Source: SG8-30 sp963695085 (GTDB taxonomy: Bacteria; Pseudomonadota; Gammaproteobacteria; Steroidobacterales; Steroidobacteraceae). From it: a DNA stretch of 64,000 nt. The notes beneath the pieces are model-generated. The model was not told the origin of the DNA. It searched no databases and saw only the letters and a program-made list of their open reading frames with translations. A program made the translations under genes and the position numbers. The stretch is taken from assembly GCA_963695085.1 (NCBI GenBank), contig CAVOFV010000008.1:665432-729431 (forward strand). The letters run 5' to 3'. Below, piece after piece: positions 8,062-16,870 of this stretch (its first letter is position 1; every line of letters starts with the position of its first letter).

Positions 8062-9197
8062 CGCACGATCAGGTCCGGGCGCAGTTCGGCGGTCGACCTG
8101 CAGCCGTTCAGCGCCAGCGTGCGGTCGTACTCGTCGCGCAGGATGTCGAGCGCCCTCGCCACGCCGGGGCCGCCGCCGGCGCCCAGTCCGTAGACCGGCG
8201 CACGGCCCAGGATCACGGCCTCGGCGCCGAGCGCGACCGCCTTGGCAATGTCGGAGCCGCGGTTGACGCCGCCGTCCACGATGACGGATGCCTTGCCGCC
8301 GACGGCGGCCACGATGCCGGGCAGCGCGTCCATGCCGCTGATGGCGCCGTCCAGCTGCCGGCCGCCGTGATTGGACAGGATGACGCCGTCCACGCCCAGC
8401 GACACGGCGCGCACCGCGTCGTCGGCGCGCAGCACGCCCTTCAGCAGCAGCTTGCCGGGCCACAGGTCGCGATACCTCGCCAGGTCGTCCCAGTCGAGCG
8501 ACGGGTCGAACATGCCGTGACCGACGAACGCGTTGACGCTGCGCCCCGGGGCCAGCTCGCGCTCGACGTTCACGAAACGCGGCCGGTGGGTCGCGATGGT
8601 GGCCAGCCAGCGCGGATGGCGCAGGATGTCGAGCCTGGTCGAGAGCGTGAACTTCTGGGCCGGCAGCAGGCCGCTCCGGAAATCGCGTTCGCGCTTGCCC
8701 GCGGTCGGGAAATCGCTGGTGATGATGACCGCCTCGTACCCGGCGTCGCCCGCCCGACCGATGATCCTGGTCGTGATGTCGCGCTCGCGGAACACGTAGG
8801 CCTGCAGCCACAGCCGTCCCGGTGCGTCACGCGCGATGTCCTCGAGCAGGCTCATGGAGACGGTGGACACCGCGAACGGCAGGCCGGCGGCCGTCGCGGC
8901 ACGCGCCAGTTCCAGGTCGCCATCGCGCCAGGACAATCCGTTGAGGCCGGTAGGGCCGACGATTGCCGGCAACTCGGCGCTGCGCCCGAGGATCTGCGTG
9001 GCCAGCTCGCGCACCGCGACGTCGCGCAGCGTGCGAGGCATGAAGCGCAGCCGTGCGAACGCTTCCCGGTTGCCGCGCAGGGTGCGCTCGTCCTCGGCGC
9101 CGCCGTCCACGTAGTCGAACACGAACCGTGGCAGCCTGCGCCGCGCCATGGCCCGCAGGTCGTCGATGTTGATCGCGTCGCCGAGTTTCATGCTCAT
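8058..9197 (-). CDS. lldD: FMN-dependent alpha-hydroxyacid dehydrogenase (L-lactate dehydrogenase type)
   Basis: FMN flavoenzyme oxidising L-lactate or a related 2-hydroxy acid to the 2-oxo acid, 379 residues. It shows the family pattern: FVFDYVDGGAEDE near the N terminus, the catalytic His in SNHGGRQLDGAISG, and the phosphate-binding VDGGVNRGSDIAKAVALGAEAV followed by GRAPVYGLGAGG. The start at 9197 is preferred because it overlaps the upstream stop (ATGA), and the trmB start in turn overlaps its own stop. Substrate is not settled from sequence: lactate, mandelate or glycolate are possible. Pairing with an FAD dehydrogenase upstream suggests a specialised hydroxyacid rather than housekeeping lactate. 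Confidence 0.9.
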   Translation of the reverse strand: MSMKLGDAINIDDLRAMARRRLPRFVFDYVDGGAEDERTLRGNREAFARLRFMPRTLRDVAVRELATQILGRSAELPAIVGPTGLNGLSWRDGDLELARAATAAGLPFAVSTVSMSLLEDIARDAPGRLWLQAYVFRERDITTRIIGRAGDAGYEAVIITSDFPTAGKRERDFRSGLLPAQKFTLSTRLDILRHPRWLATIATHRPRFVNVERELAPGRSVNAFVGHGMFDPSLDWDDLARYRDLWPGKLLLKGVLRADDAVRAVSLGVDGVILSNHGGRQLDGAISGMDALPGIVAAVGGKASVIVDGGVNRGSDIAKAVALGAEAVILGRAPVYGLGAGGGPGVARALDILRDEYDRTLALNGCRSTAELRPDLIVR

Positions 9198-10789
9198 GCC
9201 ACCTTGCCTGCGATCCTGCCGCCGAATATGCAACCGCCGAGGAACGTGCCCTCGAGGCCGCGCTTGCCGTTCATGCCGCCACCGCCGAAGCCGGCCGCCT
9301 CGCCCGCGGCGAACAGCCCGCTGACGGGCGTGCCGTCGGCGCGCAGCGCGCGCGAGTCGAGGTCGGTCTGCACCCCGCCCATGCTCTTGCGGCTGATGAT
9401 GAACTCACGAATCGCGACCAGCGGCCCGGCACGCCTGTCGAGGATGGGCTGGAACCGGCAGGTCCTCAGACGGTCGCCCGGCCAGCGGCGCGCGAACTCG
9501 ATGCGCCGGAGCTGCTCGTCGTTGCGGAAGCGCGGCCCCCGCGCGATGCACTCGTCGTAGCGCGTGGCGACGTCGCGCACCGTGTCGAGCTGCACCGAAT
9601 CGTCACCGGCCAGCGCGTTCATGCGTTCGACCAGTTCCCCCAGCGTGTCCGCGACCACGAAGTCGTCGCAGTTGCGGGCCATCTCGCCGTACAGCCAGCG
9701 GTTGCCGAACAGCAGGTCGCGCACGACGTGCAGGCGATTCCTGTCCCGGAAGGCGGGGTTGAACTCGGCGCCGGAGATGGCGAGCTCCTTGAGGGCGATG
9801 CGCCGGTTCAGCAGTTGCCAGGAGTAACCGCGTTGCTGCCGGCAGACCTGCGCGACCAGGTCATGCGTGTCGTAACCGGCGACCAGCGGCATCGGCCCGA
9901 TGCGCTCGCCGCGCCAGTTGAGCCACAGCGCCGACTTGGGCGGCACCAGCGACAGCCCGTGGCCTGGCTTGCGCGGCCGCCAGTGGGGGACGCCGGCGGC
10001 GTAGTTCCATTGCCAGTCGAGGTGCGTGACCGCGGCGCCCACCCGCGCGGCCGCGTCGTGCAGCGTGCCGTCCGCGAAGCGGTGCGAGCCATTGAGGATG
10101 ACCTGCGGCGGGCGCGACCAGTCGGCGTGCCAGTGCCTGCGCACGCGGTCGATGTCGCCGTTGATGCCGCCCGCGGCGATGACCACCGATTCGGCTGCCG
10201 CTTCGAACGTGGCGCCGGAATCCTCGATGACGCCACGGCACCCGGTCACGCGGCCGTCGGTGGTCACCAGTTCGTCCACGCGGTGGCCGAAGCGCCGCTC
10301 CAGTCGTATCGCGGCAGGATGGGTGAGCAACTGGCCGGTCAGGCAGGTCGCGAGCTCGTGGCCGGTTCCCCACACGACGTGCCAGCGGGGCACCGAATTG
10401 CCGGGCACGTGCAGGCCGCGCTCGACCCACATCGGCATCGGCATGAAGCGGATGCCCAGCCGGGTCAGCCACTCATAGACCTCCGGCACGCAGCGCTGCA
10501 CGTAGGCTTCCGCCCAGGCGCGCGGCCAGCGGTCTTCGGGACCCAACTCACCGAAACTGAGCCAGTCAGCCAGTCCCAGCTCGGCGCCGTCCTCGATCTT
10601 GTACTTCTTCTGCAGCGGCGTGCCGGCGAACCAGATGCCGCCGAAGCTCTCCTTGGCCAGGCCGCCGAAGTTCTCCTCGACATCGCGGTCCATCAGCAGC
10701 ACGTGGCGACCGCGGTTGAGCAACTCGATCGCGGCGACAATGCCGGCGAGTCCGGCGCCTACGACCACGACGTCGGTCTGGTAGCGCAC
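9194..10789 (-). CDS. FAD-binding dehydrogenase (succinate dehydrogenase/3-ketosteroid dehydrogenase-like flavoprotein)
   Basis: A 531-residue flavoprotein of the FAD_binding_2 group. The N-terminal Rossmann motif is VVVVGAGLAGIVAAIELL with LLMDRD at the adenine-ribose site, followed by GGLAKESFGGIWF. The C-terminal FAD segment contains RRAGPLVAIREFIISRKSMG and GLFAAGEAAGFGGGGMNGKR. The group covers fumarate reductase, ketosteroid dehydrogenases and uncharacterised dehydrogenases; the GGLAKESFGG variant fits the last. It is the first gene of a leftward operon with lldD and trmB. The substrate is unknown. Confidence 0.85.
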   Translation of the reverse strand: MRYQTDVVVVGAGLAGIVAAIELLNRGRHVLLMDRDVEENFGGLAKESFGGIWFAGTPLQKKYKIEDGAELGLADWLSFGELGPEDRWPRAWAEAYVQRCVPEVYEWLTRLGIRFMPMPMWVERGLHVPGNSVPRWHVVWGTGHELATCLTGQLLTHPAAIRLERRFGHRVDELVTTDGRVTGCRGVIEDSGATFEAAAESVVIAAGGINGDIDRVRRHWHADWSRPPQVILNGSHRFADGTLHDAAARVGAAVTHLDWQWNYAAGVPHWRPRKPGHGLSLVPPKSALWLNWRGERIGPMPLVAGYDTHDLVAQVCRQQRGYSWQLLNRRIALKELAISGAEFNPAFRDRNRLHVVRDLLFGNRWLYGEMARNCDDFVVADTLGELVERMNALAGDDSVQLDTVRDVATRYDECIARGPRFRNDEQLRRIEFARRWPGDRLRTCRFQPILDRRAGPLVAIREFIISRKSMGGVQTDLDSRALRADGTPVSGLFAAGEAAGFGGGGMNGKRGLEGTFLGGCIFGGRIAGKVA

Positions 10790-11166
10790 TGAGTGACAGT
10801 CCTGTCTCGCGACCCCGGGGCCCGTGCATCCGTCGCACCGGCGATGGCGATACTTTACACGCGCCCCGGGCTCCAGGTGCCCACAAACGACACCGTCAGA
10901 AAGGTGGGTGTGACGGGGTCAGGCGGCCACCTTGGCCATAGGCATTTGCCGTAATTCATGCCGCAGAGTGCTGCCGCGGGACCGCATGCCGCGAGACTAT
11001 ACTTTGGTCGTCCGGCTGCTCCGCGCAGCGGTTACGCGGGGCATCGCGGGCGCGACCTTCGATGGTCGCCAGCCCGGCGGCCAGTGAAACGTGACCGACA
11101 GGCCGGCCACGACGCCGGCGCATGGGTGCGGACCCGCGGCAGGAAACCCGAAGAGGAGACGATCCC
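10790..11166. promoter_or_regulatory. 377-bp divergent intergenic region
   Basis: It separates the leftward flavoprotein operon from the rightward CoA-lyase operon and must hold both promoters. A TATACT box at 10998-11003 is a candidate -10 for the rightward operon, and a TAAAGT on the minus strand near 10852-10857 for the leftward one, but neither has a convincing -35. No gene is visible. Confidence 0.4.
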
Positions 11167-12285
11167 GTGGCGAAGTTCAAGATCGCATGGCTGCCTGGCG
11201 ACGGCGTCGGCGTGGAGGTGATGGAAGCGGCGAAGATCGTCCTGGACAAGGCTGGCCTCGATGCACAGTACATTCCCGGTGACATCGGCTGGGAGTTCTG
11301 GTGCAAGGAAGGCGACGCATTCCCGCAGCGCACCGTCGACCTGCTGAAGAGCGTGGACGCCGCCATGTTCGGCGCGATCACCTCCAAGCCGGTCAAGGCG
11401 GCCGAGAAGGAACTCGTGCCGGCGCTGCAGGGCAAGGGCCTCGTCTATCGCTCGCCCATCGTACGCATGCGCCAGCTGTTCGACCTTTACGTCTGCCTGC
11501 GGCCCTGCAAGGCCTACGCGGAGAACCCGATCAACTTCAAGGAAGGAATCGACCTCGTCGTGTTCCGCGAGAACACCGAGGATCTCTACGCGGGTGTCGA
11601 GTTCAACACGGTCCCCGACCGCCTGCGCGACACGCTCGCGGAACTGTCGCCGCCGTTCAAGGCGTTCAAGGACCTGCCGGGCGACCAGTACGCGATCTCC
11701 TGCAAGATCAATACGGCCAAAGGCTCGGAGCGCATCGTGCGCGCGGCCTTCGAATTCGCGCAGAAGTTCGGGCGCAGGAAGGTCACGGTGGTGCACAAGG
11801 CCAACGTCGTGCGCGCCACCGACGGGCTGTTCCTCGAGACGGCGAAGCAGGTCGCGAAGGACTTCCCGGCGATTGCCATGGACGACGCCAATATCGATGC
11901 GATCACGATGTGGCTGCTGAAGAACCCGTTCAACTACGACGTGCTGGTGGCGCCGAATTTGTACGGCGACATCATTTCGGACCTGTGCGCGCAGATGGTG
12001 GGCGGCCTGGGTTTCGGCTGCTCGGGCAACATCGGCCGGGAGCTCGCGGTCTTCGAGCCGACGCACGGCTCGGCGCCGAAGTACGCGGGGCAGTACAAGG
12101 TGAATCCGATCGCCACGATCCTGGCCGCAAGGATGATGCTCGACTGGCTGGGCCAGACCGACGCGGGCGCGCGCGTGGAGCGGGCGGTCGCAGAGGTCGT
12201 GCGCGAAGGCAAGGTGCGCACCTACGACATGGGCGGCTCGGCGAAGACCCTCGAGATGGCGCAGGCCATCGCGGCCAGGCTCTAG
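11167..12285 (+). CDS. isocitrate/isopropylmalate family beta-decarboxylating dehydrogenase
   Basis: Oxidatively decarboxylates a 2-hydroxy-3-carboxy acid; 372 residues. Family marks are WLPGDGVGVEVMEAA, YRSPIVRMRQLFDLYVCLRP at the substrate loop, ENTEDLYAG, the catalytic Lys of HKAN, DDANIDA, and the cofactor loop HGSAPKYAGQYKVNP. The Lys-Tyr in PKYAGQ and the Val in KVNP are the residues that select NADP in E. coli Icd, so NADP use is inferred. The substrate-loop SPIV differs from both classic Icd (SxN) and LeuB. It heads a five-gene operon with lyase, CoA-transferase and LeuCD-like dehydratase genes, pointing to a C5 branched acid such as 3-methylmalate. The start is the GTG at 11167, behind GAGGAG. 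Confidence 0.88.
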   Translation: MAKFKIAWLPGDGVGVEVMEAAKIVLDKAGLDAQYIPGDIGWEFWCKEGDAFPQRTVDLLKSVDAAMFGAITSKPVKAAEKELVPALQGKGLVYRSPIVRMRQLFDLYVCLRPCKAYAENPINFKEGIDLVVFRENTEDLYAGVEFNTVPDRLRDTLAELSPPFKAFKDLPGDQYAISCKINTAKGSERIVRAAFEFAQKFGRRKVTVVHKANVVRATDGLFLETAKQVAKDFPAIAMDDANIDAITMWLLKNPFNYDVLVAPNLYGDIISDLCAQMVGGLGFGCSGNIGRELAVFEPTHGSAPKYAGQYKVNPIATILAARMMLDWLGQTDAGARVERAVAEVVREGKVRTYDMGGSAKTLEMAQAIAARL

Positions 12286-12293
12286 AGGGGAAC

Positions 12294-13205
12294 ATGACCC
12301 GCATCATCATTCACGAGGTGGGCCCGCGGGACGGCCTGCAGATGGAGCAGCAGGTGGTCCCGCTCGAAGTGAAGGAGCGGTGGATCCGCGGCCTGATGGG
12401 CGCGGGCGTGGACATCGTCCAGGTGGGCTCATTCGTCCACCCCGGGAAGGTCCCGCAGATGGCCGACACCGACGAATTGTTCCGGCGGCTCACCGCCGGG
12501 AAGGCTGGCGGCGCCGTGCTGTCGGGCCTGGTGCTGAACGAGAAGGGCCTCGAGCGTGGCCTGCAGTGCGGCGTCGAGATGTTCTGTATGGGTGCGTCCG
12601 CGAGCGAGACCCACAGCCGGAAGAACACGGGCATGGGCACCGAGGAGGCCACGCGGCGCATCGTCGGCGCGGCGAAAGAGGCCGTGGCGGCTGGCAAGAA
12701 GGTTCAGGTCTCGGTGCAGTCAGCCTTTGGCTGCGGCTTCGAGGGCGCGATCCCGGAGGAGCGCGTGCTCGGCATGGTGCGCACCTACCTCGAGGCGGGA
12801 CTCGCGAGCATCAGCCTGGCGGACACGGCGGGCCACGCCGATCCGGCACAGGTCGAGCGACTCTTTGGCGCGGTGCTGAAGCTGGACCCAGCGGTCGAGT
12901 GCACCTGCCATTTCCACAACACCTATGGCCTGGGAATGGCCAATCTGCATGCCGCGATGCGCATGGGCGTGACCTCGTTCGAGACCTCGTTCGCGGGCCT
13001 CGGCGGCTGCCCCTTCACGAAGGTGGCGGCCGGCAACGTGGCCACCGAGGACTTCGTGCACGCGCTGCAGCGGCAGGGCCTGCGCGCCGACGTCGACCTC
13101 GGGCGCGTCATCGGGGTGGCGCGCGACGTCGCCGCGCATTTCGGGCGGGACATGCAGGGCTACGTCTACAGGACGGGGCCCATCAAGACGAAGGAGCCTT
13201 CATGA
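12294..13205 (+). CDS. HMG-CoA lyase family protein (candidate citramalyl-CoA lyase)
   Basis: TIM-barrel lyase of the HMGL-like family, 303 residues, cleaving a 3-hydroxy-3-methylacyl-CoA. It shows the substrate motif GPRDGLQ, the metal-binding HFH in CTCHFHNTYG, and the catalytic-Cys loop GLGGCPFTKVAAGNVATED. True HMG-CoA lyase makes acetyl-CoA and acetoacetate in leucine breakdown, but no other leucine-catabolism gene is nearby. Relatives in this family cleave (R)-citramalyl-CoA to acetyl-CoA and pyruvate, which fits the CoA-transferase and dehydratase neighbours better. It starts 8 bp after the dehydrogenase stop and its stop overlaps the transferase start. Confidence 0.85.
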   Translation: MTRIIIHEVGPRDGLQMEQQVVPLEVKERWIRGLMGAGVDIVQVGSFVHPGKVPQMADTDELFRRLTAGKAGGAVLSGLVLNEKGLERGLQCGVEMFCMGASASETHSRKNTGMGTEEATRRIVGAAKEAVAAGKKVQVSVQSAFGCGFEGAIPEERVLGMVRTYLEAGLASISLADTAGHADPAQVERLFGAVLKLDPAVECTCHFHNTYGLGMANLHAAMRMGVTSFETSFAGLGGCPFTKVAAGNVATEDFVHALQRQGLRADVDLGRVIGVARDVAAHFGRDMQGYVYRTGPIKTKEPS

Positions 13206-14401
13206 GCCGGTCCATCCTCTCCGGTGTCCGCGTCCTCGACCTCACCAACGTGCTGGCGGGGCCATTCTGCACGCTGCACCTCGCGCTGCTGGGCGCCGAG
13301 GTCATCAAGATCGAGAACCCGAAGGACGGCGACCTGGCCCGCAAGCTCGGCATCCTGCCCGAGCTGAACGACCAGTTGATGGGCACGAGTTTCCTCGCGC
13401 AGAACTGCAACAAGAAGTCGGTGACGCTCAACACCAAGAGCCCCGAGGGCAAGGAGATCTTCAAGAAGCTGGTCGCGGATGCCGACGTACTCGTCGAGAA
13501 CTTCCGCCCCGACGTCATGAACCGCCTCGGCCTCGGCTACGAGGTGCTCCGGCTGATCAACCCACGCCTGGTCTACTGCGCCATTTCAGGCTTTGGGCAG
13601 ACGGGCCCCGACGCGTTCAAGCCGGCCTACGACCAGATCATCCAGGGCCTGAGCGGCGAGATGGCCCTGAACGGCGACGAGCGCCTGAATCCGCTGCGCG
13701 CCGGCTTCCCGGTCTGCGACTCGGTGGGCGGGCTCAACGGGGCGTTCGCCGTCATGGCGGCCCTGTTTCACCGCGAGCGCACGGGGGAGGGGCAGTTCAT
13801 CGACGTGGCGATGCTGGACTCGATCATGCCGCTGATGGGCTGGGTGGCCGCGAACCTGCTGATCGGCAGGCAGCAGCCGGTGCCCATGGGCAACGACAAC
13901 TTCACGGCGGCGCCGTCCGGCGTGTTCCGGACCAGGGACGGCCACATCAACATCGCCGCGAACAAGCAGGAGCAGTGGGAATCGGTCTGCGACGTGCTCG
14001 GCGTGCCGGAACTCAAGACCGACGGGCGCTTCCAGAAGCGCGACACCCGCAAGAAGAACCGCAGGGAACTGACGCCGCTGCTCGAGGCAAAGCTCGCGGA
14101 GCGCGACACGAAGCAGTGGGTGGAGCTGCTGAATGCGAAGGACGTGCCGAGCGGGGAGATCCTGGGCCTCGAGGAGGCGCTCGGGCAGCCGCAGGTCCGG
14201 CACCGTGGAACGCTGAGGCAGGTGCCGGTCGAAGGACTCGGCACCGTGACGCTGTTCGGGCTGACCGCGCAGTTCGAAAAGACCCCCGGAGCGATCACCG
14301 CGCCGCCGCCACGCCTCGCTGCCCATACGGCGGAGGTGCTGGCCTCGGTCGGCGTCAACGCAGAGCAACTGGCGGCGCTCAAGTCGAAGGGCGTCGTCTG
14401 A
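13202..14401 (+). CDS. CaiB/BaiF (class III) CoA-transferase
   Basis: Moves CoA between acids through an aspartyl-CoA mixed anhydride; 399 residues, the usual length. Conserved segments are VLDLTNVLAGPFCTLHLALL, GAEVIKIENP, RLGLGYEVL, the ISGFGQTGP block, and FIDVAMLDSIMP, whose Asp aligns with the catalytic residue. Its position right after the HMGL-type lyase (ATGA overlap) suggests it activates the acid that the lyase then cleaves, as succinyl-CoA:citramalate CoA-transferase does. Formyl, carnitine or itaconate-type donors remain possible, and sequence alone does not fix the substrate. Confidence 0.9.
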   Translation: MSRSILSGVRVLDLTNVLAGPFCTLHLALLGAEVIKIENPKDGDLARKLGILPELNDQLMGTSFLAQNCNKKSVTLNTKSPEGKEIFKKLVADADVLVENFRPDVMNRLGLGYEVLRLINPRLVYCAISGFGQTGPDAFKPAYDQIIQGLSGEMALNGDERLNPLRAGFPVCDSVGGLNGAFAVMAALFHRERTGEGQFIDVAMLDSIMPLMGWVAANLLIGRQQPVPMGNDNFTAAPSGVFRTRDGHINIAANKQEQWESVCDVLGVPELKTDGRFQKRDTRKKNRRELTPLLEAKLAERDTKQWVELLNAKDVPSGEILGLEEALGQPQVRHRGTLRQVPVEGLGTVTLFGLTAQFEKTPGAITAPPPRLAAHTAEVLASVGVNAEQLAALKSKGVV

Positions 14402-14430
14402 CACGGCCGCCGACGAAGGAAGGAACCACG

Positions 14431-15720
14431 ATGGGCATGACCTACGTACAGAAACTGCTGGCCCGCGCCTGTGGCAAGTCCGCCGTCGCGGTGGGCGAGG
14501 TCGTCGAACCGCCAGTTGACCTGGCGATGTCGCACGAGAACGGCGCGCTCGTCATCAACCAGTTCAATGAGATCTTCCACGGCACGGGGCGCGAGCCGAA
14601 AGTCTGGGATCCTTCGCGCATCGCCATCGTCTTCGACCACCGGGTGCCGGCGGAGTCGTCGAAGACGGCGACCAACCAGAAGAAGATCCGCGACTTCATC
14701 GCCAGGCAGGGCATCACCAAGTTTCACGACATCCGCGGCGACACGGGCGGCATCTGCCACCAGATCCTGCCGGAGAACGGCTACGTGCGACCGGGCTCCG
14801 TGGTCGTCGGCACCGACAGCCATACGACCACGCATGGCGCGCTCGGCGCCTTCGCCTTCGGCATCGGCGCCACCGAGATGGCCTCGGTGTGGGCGCTGGG
14901 GAACATCCTGAACGTCGAGGTCCCGGGCACGATCAAGGTCGTGGTGGACGGTCAGTTCAAGCCGGGCGTCTACCCGAAGGACCTGATCCTGAAGCTGATC
15001 GGCACGCTCACGGCCGAGGGCGCGAACTACAAGGTCATCGAGTTCCACGGCGATGCGATCCGTGACATGCCGACCTCGGGCCGGCTGGTGCTATGCAACA
15101 TGACCGTGGAGGCAGGGGCCACCGCCGGCGTGGTGCCGCCCGACGCGGAGACCGGACGCTACCTGCGGGACGAGGCCGGCGTGAAGGGCGCACTCGACCT
15201 GTTCGGGCCGGACGCGGACGCGGTCTACGATCGTGTGGTCGAGATCGACGTGACGGGACTCGGGCCGCAGATCGCCTGTCCGCACACGGTGGACAACGTC
15301 AAGCCGATCGGCGACGTGAGCGGGACGAGAGTGCACCAGATCGTGGTCGGTTCCTGCACCAACGGCCGCCTCGACGACCTCGAGGTGGCGGCCGGAATCC
15401 TCAAGGGCAAGCGCGTGGCGGACAGCACGCGCATGCTGGTGTTCCCGGCCTCGTGGCGCATCTACTCCGAAGCGCTGCGCCTGGGTTACCTGCGTGACCT
15501 CATTTCCGCCGGAGCGGTGGTGTGCAATCCCGGCTGCGGGCCGTGCCTGGGCGTGCACCAGGGTGCGCTGGCCGATGGCGAGACGGCGCTCGCCACCACC
15601 AACCGCAATTTCAAGGGACGGATGGGCAACCCGAACGCCGAGGTCTACCTGTGCTCGACCGCGGTCGCCGCGGCCAGCGCGCTCACCGGCGTGATCTCCG
15701 ACCCGAGGGGAGTCAACTGA
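14431..15720 (+). CDS. aconitase/3-isopropylmalate dehydratase-type large subunit
   Basis: Large subunit (429 residues) of a two-subunit hydro-lyase that moves a hydroxyl between carbons through a [4Fe-4S] cluster. Cluster cysteines are seen in VGSCTNG and in NPGCGPCLGVHQG; ISHENGALVINQF-like and VGTDSHTTTHGALGAFAFG are family segments. It is encoded immediately upstream of the small subunit (1-bp gap). LeuC acts on isopropylmalate, and archaeal-type relatives act on citramalate/citraconate or homocitrate. The operon lacks LeuA, so a leucine-specific role is not indicated. The ATG at 14431 follows AAGGAAGGAACC. Confidence 0.9.
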   Translation: MGMTYVQKLLARACGKSAVAVGEVVEPPVDLAMSHENGALVINQFNEIFHGTGREPKVWDPSRIAIVFDHRVPAESSKTATNQKKIRDFIARQGITKFHDIRGDTGGICHQILPENGYVRPGSVVVGTDSHTTTHGALGAFAFGIGATEMASVWALGNILNVEVPGTIKVVVDGQFKPGVYPKDLILKLIGTLTAEGANYKVIEFHGDAIRDMPTSGRLVLCNMTVEAGATAGVVPPDAETGRYLRDEAGVKGALDLFGPDADAVYDRVVEIDVTGLGPQIACPHTVDNVKPIGDVSGTRVHQIVVGSCTNGRLDDLEVAAGILKGKRVADSTRMLVFPASWRIYSEALRLGYLRDLISAGAVVCNPGCGPCLGVHQGALADGETALATTNRNFKGRMGNPNAEVYLCSTAVAAASALTGVISDPRGVN

Positions 15721-15721
15721 C

Positions 15722-16225
15722 ATGGCAACTGGCAAGGTCGTGCGCAAGCTCGGCGACGACGTCTCGACCGACATCATCTACCCGGGCCGGTTCATGGCGA
15801 CGGTGCTGCCGGCGGAAACGCCGCAGTTCGCCTTCGTGGACGACGCGGAGTTCAACCGCAAGCTGAAGGCGAAGGAGATCCCGCCCGGATCGTTCATCGT
15901 AGCGGGTGGCAACTTCGGCTGCGGCTCATCGCGCGAGCAGGCCGCATCCTGCATCAAGGGCTACGAGATCACCGTCATCGCGCGGCATTTCGCGCGGATC
16001 TTCCTGCAGAACTCGATCAACGTCGGGCTCAGCATGGTGATCTGCCCGTCGATCGAGGCCGAGGAGGGCGACGAGCTGGAGATCGAGGATGGCAAGGTCT
16101 GCAACCGCAGTTCGGGCAAGTCGTTTGCGATCGAGGCGCTGCCGCGGGCGCGGCAGGCGATCATCGATGCTGGCGGCCTGATCCCGTACGCCCGGCGGTT
16201 GCTGCTGAAAAGATCCGCGGGCTGA
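15722..16225 (+). CDS. aconitase/3-isopropylmalate dehydratase-type small subunit
   Basis: Swivel-domain partner of the preceding large subunit, 167 residues, the short form found in archaeal-type LeuD/HacB/DmdB proteins. Typical motifs are the opening VRKLGDDVSTDIIYPGR, the substrate-binding GGNFGCGSSREQA and GYEITVIARHFARIFLQNSI. SREQA replaces the more usual SREHA. It closes the operon; a spacer of 161 bp separates it from the next gene. The substrate follows whatever the large subunit and dehydrogenase use. Confidence 0.9.
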   Translation: MATGKVVRKLGDDVSTDIIYPGRFMATVLPAETPQFAFVDDAEFNRKLKAKEIPPGSFIVAGGNFGCGSSREQAASCIKGYEITVIARHFARIFLQNSINVGLSMVICPSIEAEEGDELEIEDGKVCNRSSGKSFAIEALPRARQAIIDAGGLIPYARRLLLKRSAG

Positions 16226-16386
16226 ATGGCGGCGACGCCGCAAGCTGCGGCCGTCTGGCGACTGACTCAACGACAGGCCTGGCCTGCGTCCCCGTCCCGG
16301 ACGTCCGTCGCGCCGCTGGTGGCGGTGCCTTACACTCGCGCCGGTGATCCCGGCACCGCTACCGGGCGTGGCCATGGAACGACGCG

Positions 16387-16845
16387 ATGCCGATCTGGGT
16401 GGATGCAGACGCCTGCCCGAAGCTAATCAAGGAAACCCTGTTCCGTGCGGCCGAACGGACCGGCGAGCAGCTGACGCTGGTGGCCAATCACGCGATGGCG
16501 GTGCCGCGGCGGCCGAACGTGCGGCTGCTGCGGGTGCCAAACGGGTTCGACGTTGCCGATCAGGCGATCATGGACCGCCTGGCCGCGGGCGACCTGGTCG
16601 TCACGGCGGACATCCCGCTGGCGGCCGAGGTGATCGCGCGGGGCGCACAGGCTCTCAATCCGCGCGGCGAAATGTACTCGCCCGACACGATCCGCGCGGT
16701 GCTGAACATGCGCGACTTCATGGACACGATGCGCTCGAGCGGCGTCGTGACCGGCGGCCCGCCGCCGCTCAGCCAGGCGGACCGGCAGGCCTTCGCGGGG
16801 CACCTCGACAGCTGGCTGACCAGGCGTCCGCCACCATCCGGCTGA
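16387..16845 (+). CDS. YaiI/YqxD family (DUF188) protein
   Basis: A 152-residue cytosolic protein of the DUF188 family. It starts MPIWVDADACPKLIKETLFRAA and contains the conserved DQAIMDRLAAGDLVVTADIPLA, LNPRGEMYSPDTIR and RDFMDTMR segments. The acidic pattern resembles PIN/NYN-type nucleases, but no activity is established for the family. The ATG at 16387 is the family-consistent start. Convergent with rhlE; no operon partner. Confidence 0.93.
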   Translation: MPIWVDADACPKLIKETLFRAAERTGEQLTLVANHAMAVPRRPNVRLLRVPNGFDVADQAIMDRLAAGDLVVTADIPLAAEVIARGAQALNPRGEMYSPDTIRAVLNMRDFMDTMRSSGVVTGGPPPLSQADRQAFAGHLDSWLTRRPPPSG

Positions 16846-16870
16846 CCGGATCCCGTCCGGCGAACGGATA

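Noticed and set aside
7405..8811. Leftward frame of 468 codons overlapping lldD and trmB
   Set aside because: Only its 3' portion (the TrmB N terminus) is real; the rest is out of frame with lldD.
14431..16225. LeuCD of leucine biosynthesis
   Set aside because: No leuA nearby, and the operon includes a CoA-transferase and an HMGL-type lyase; the substrate is left open.
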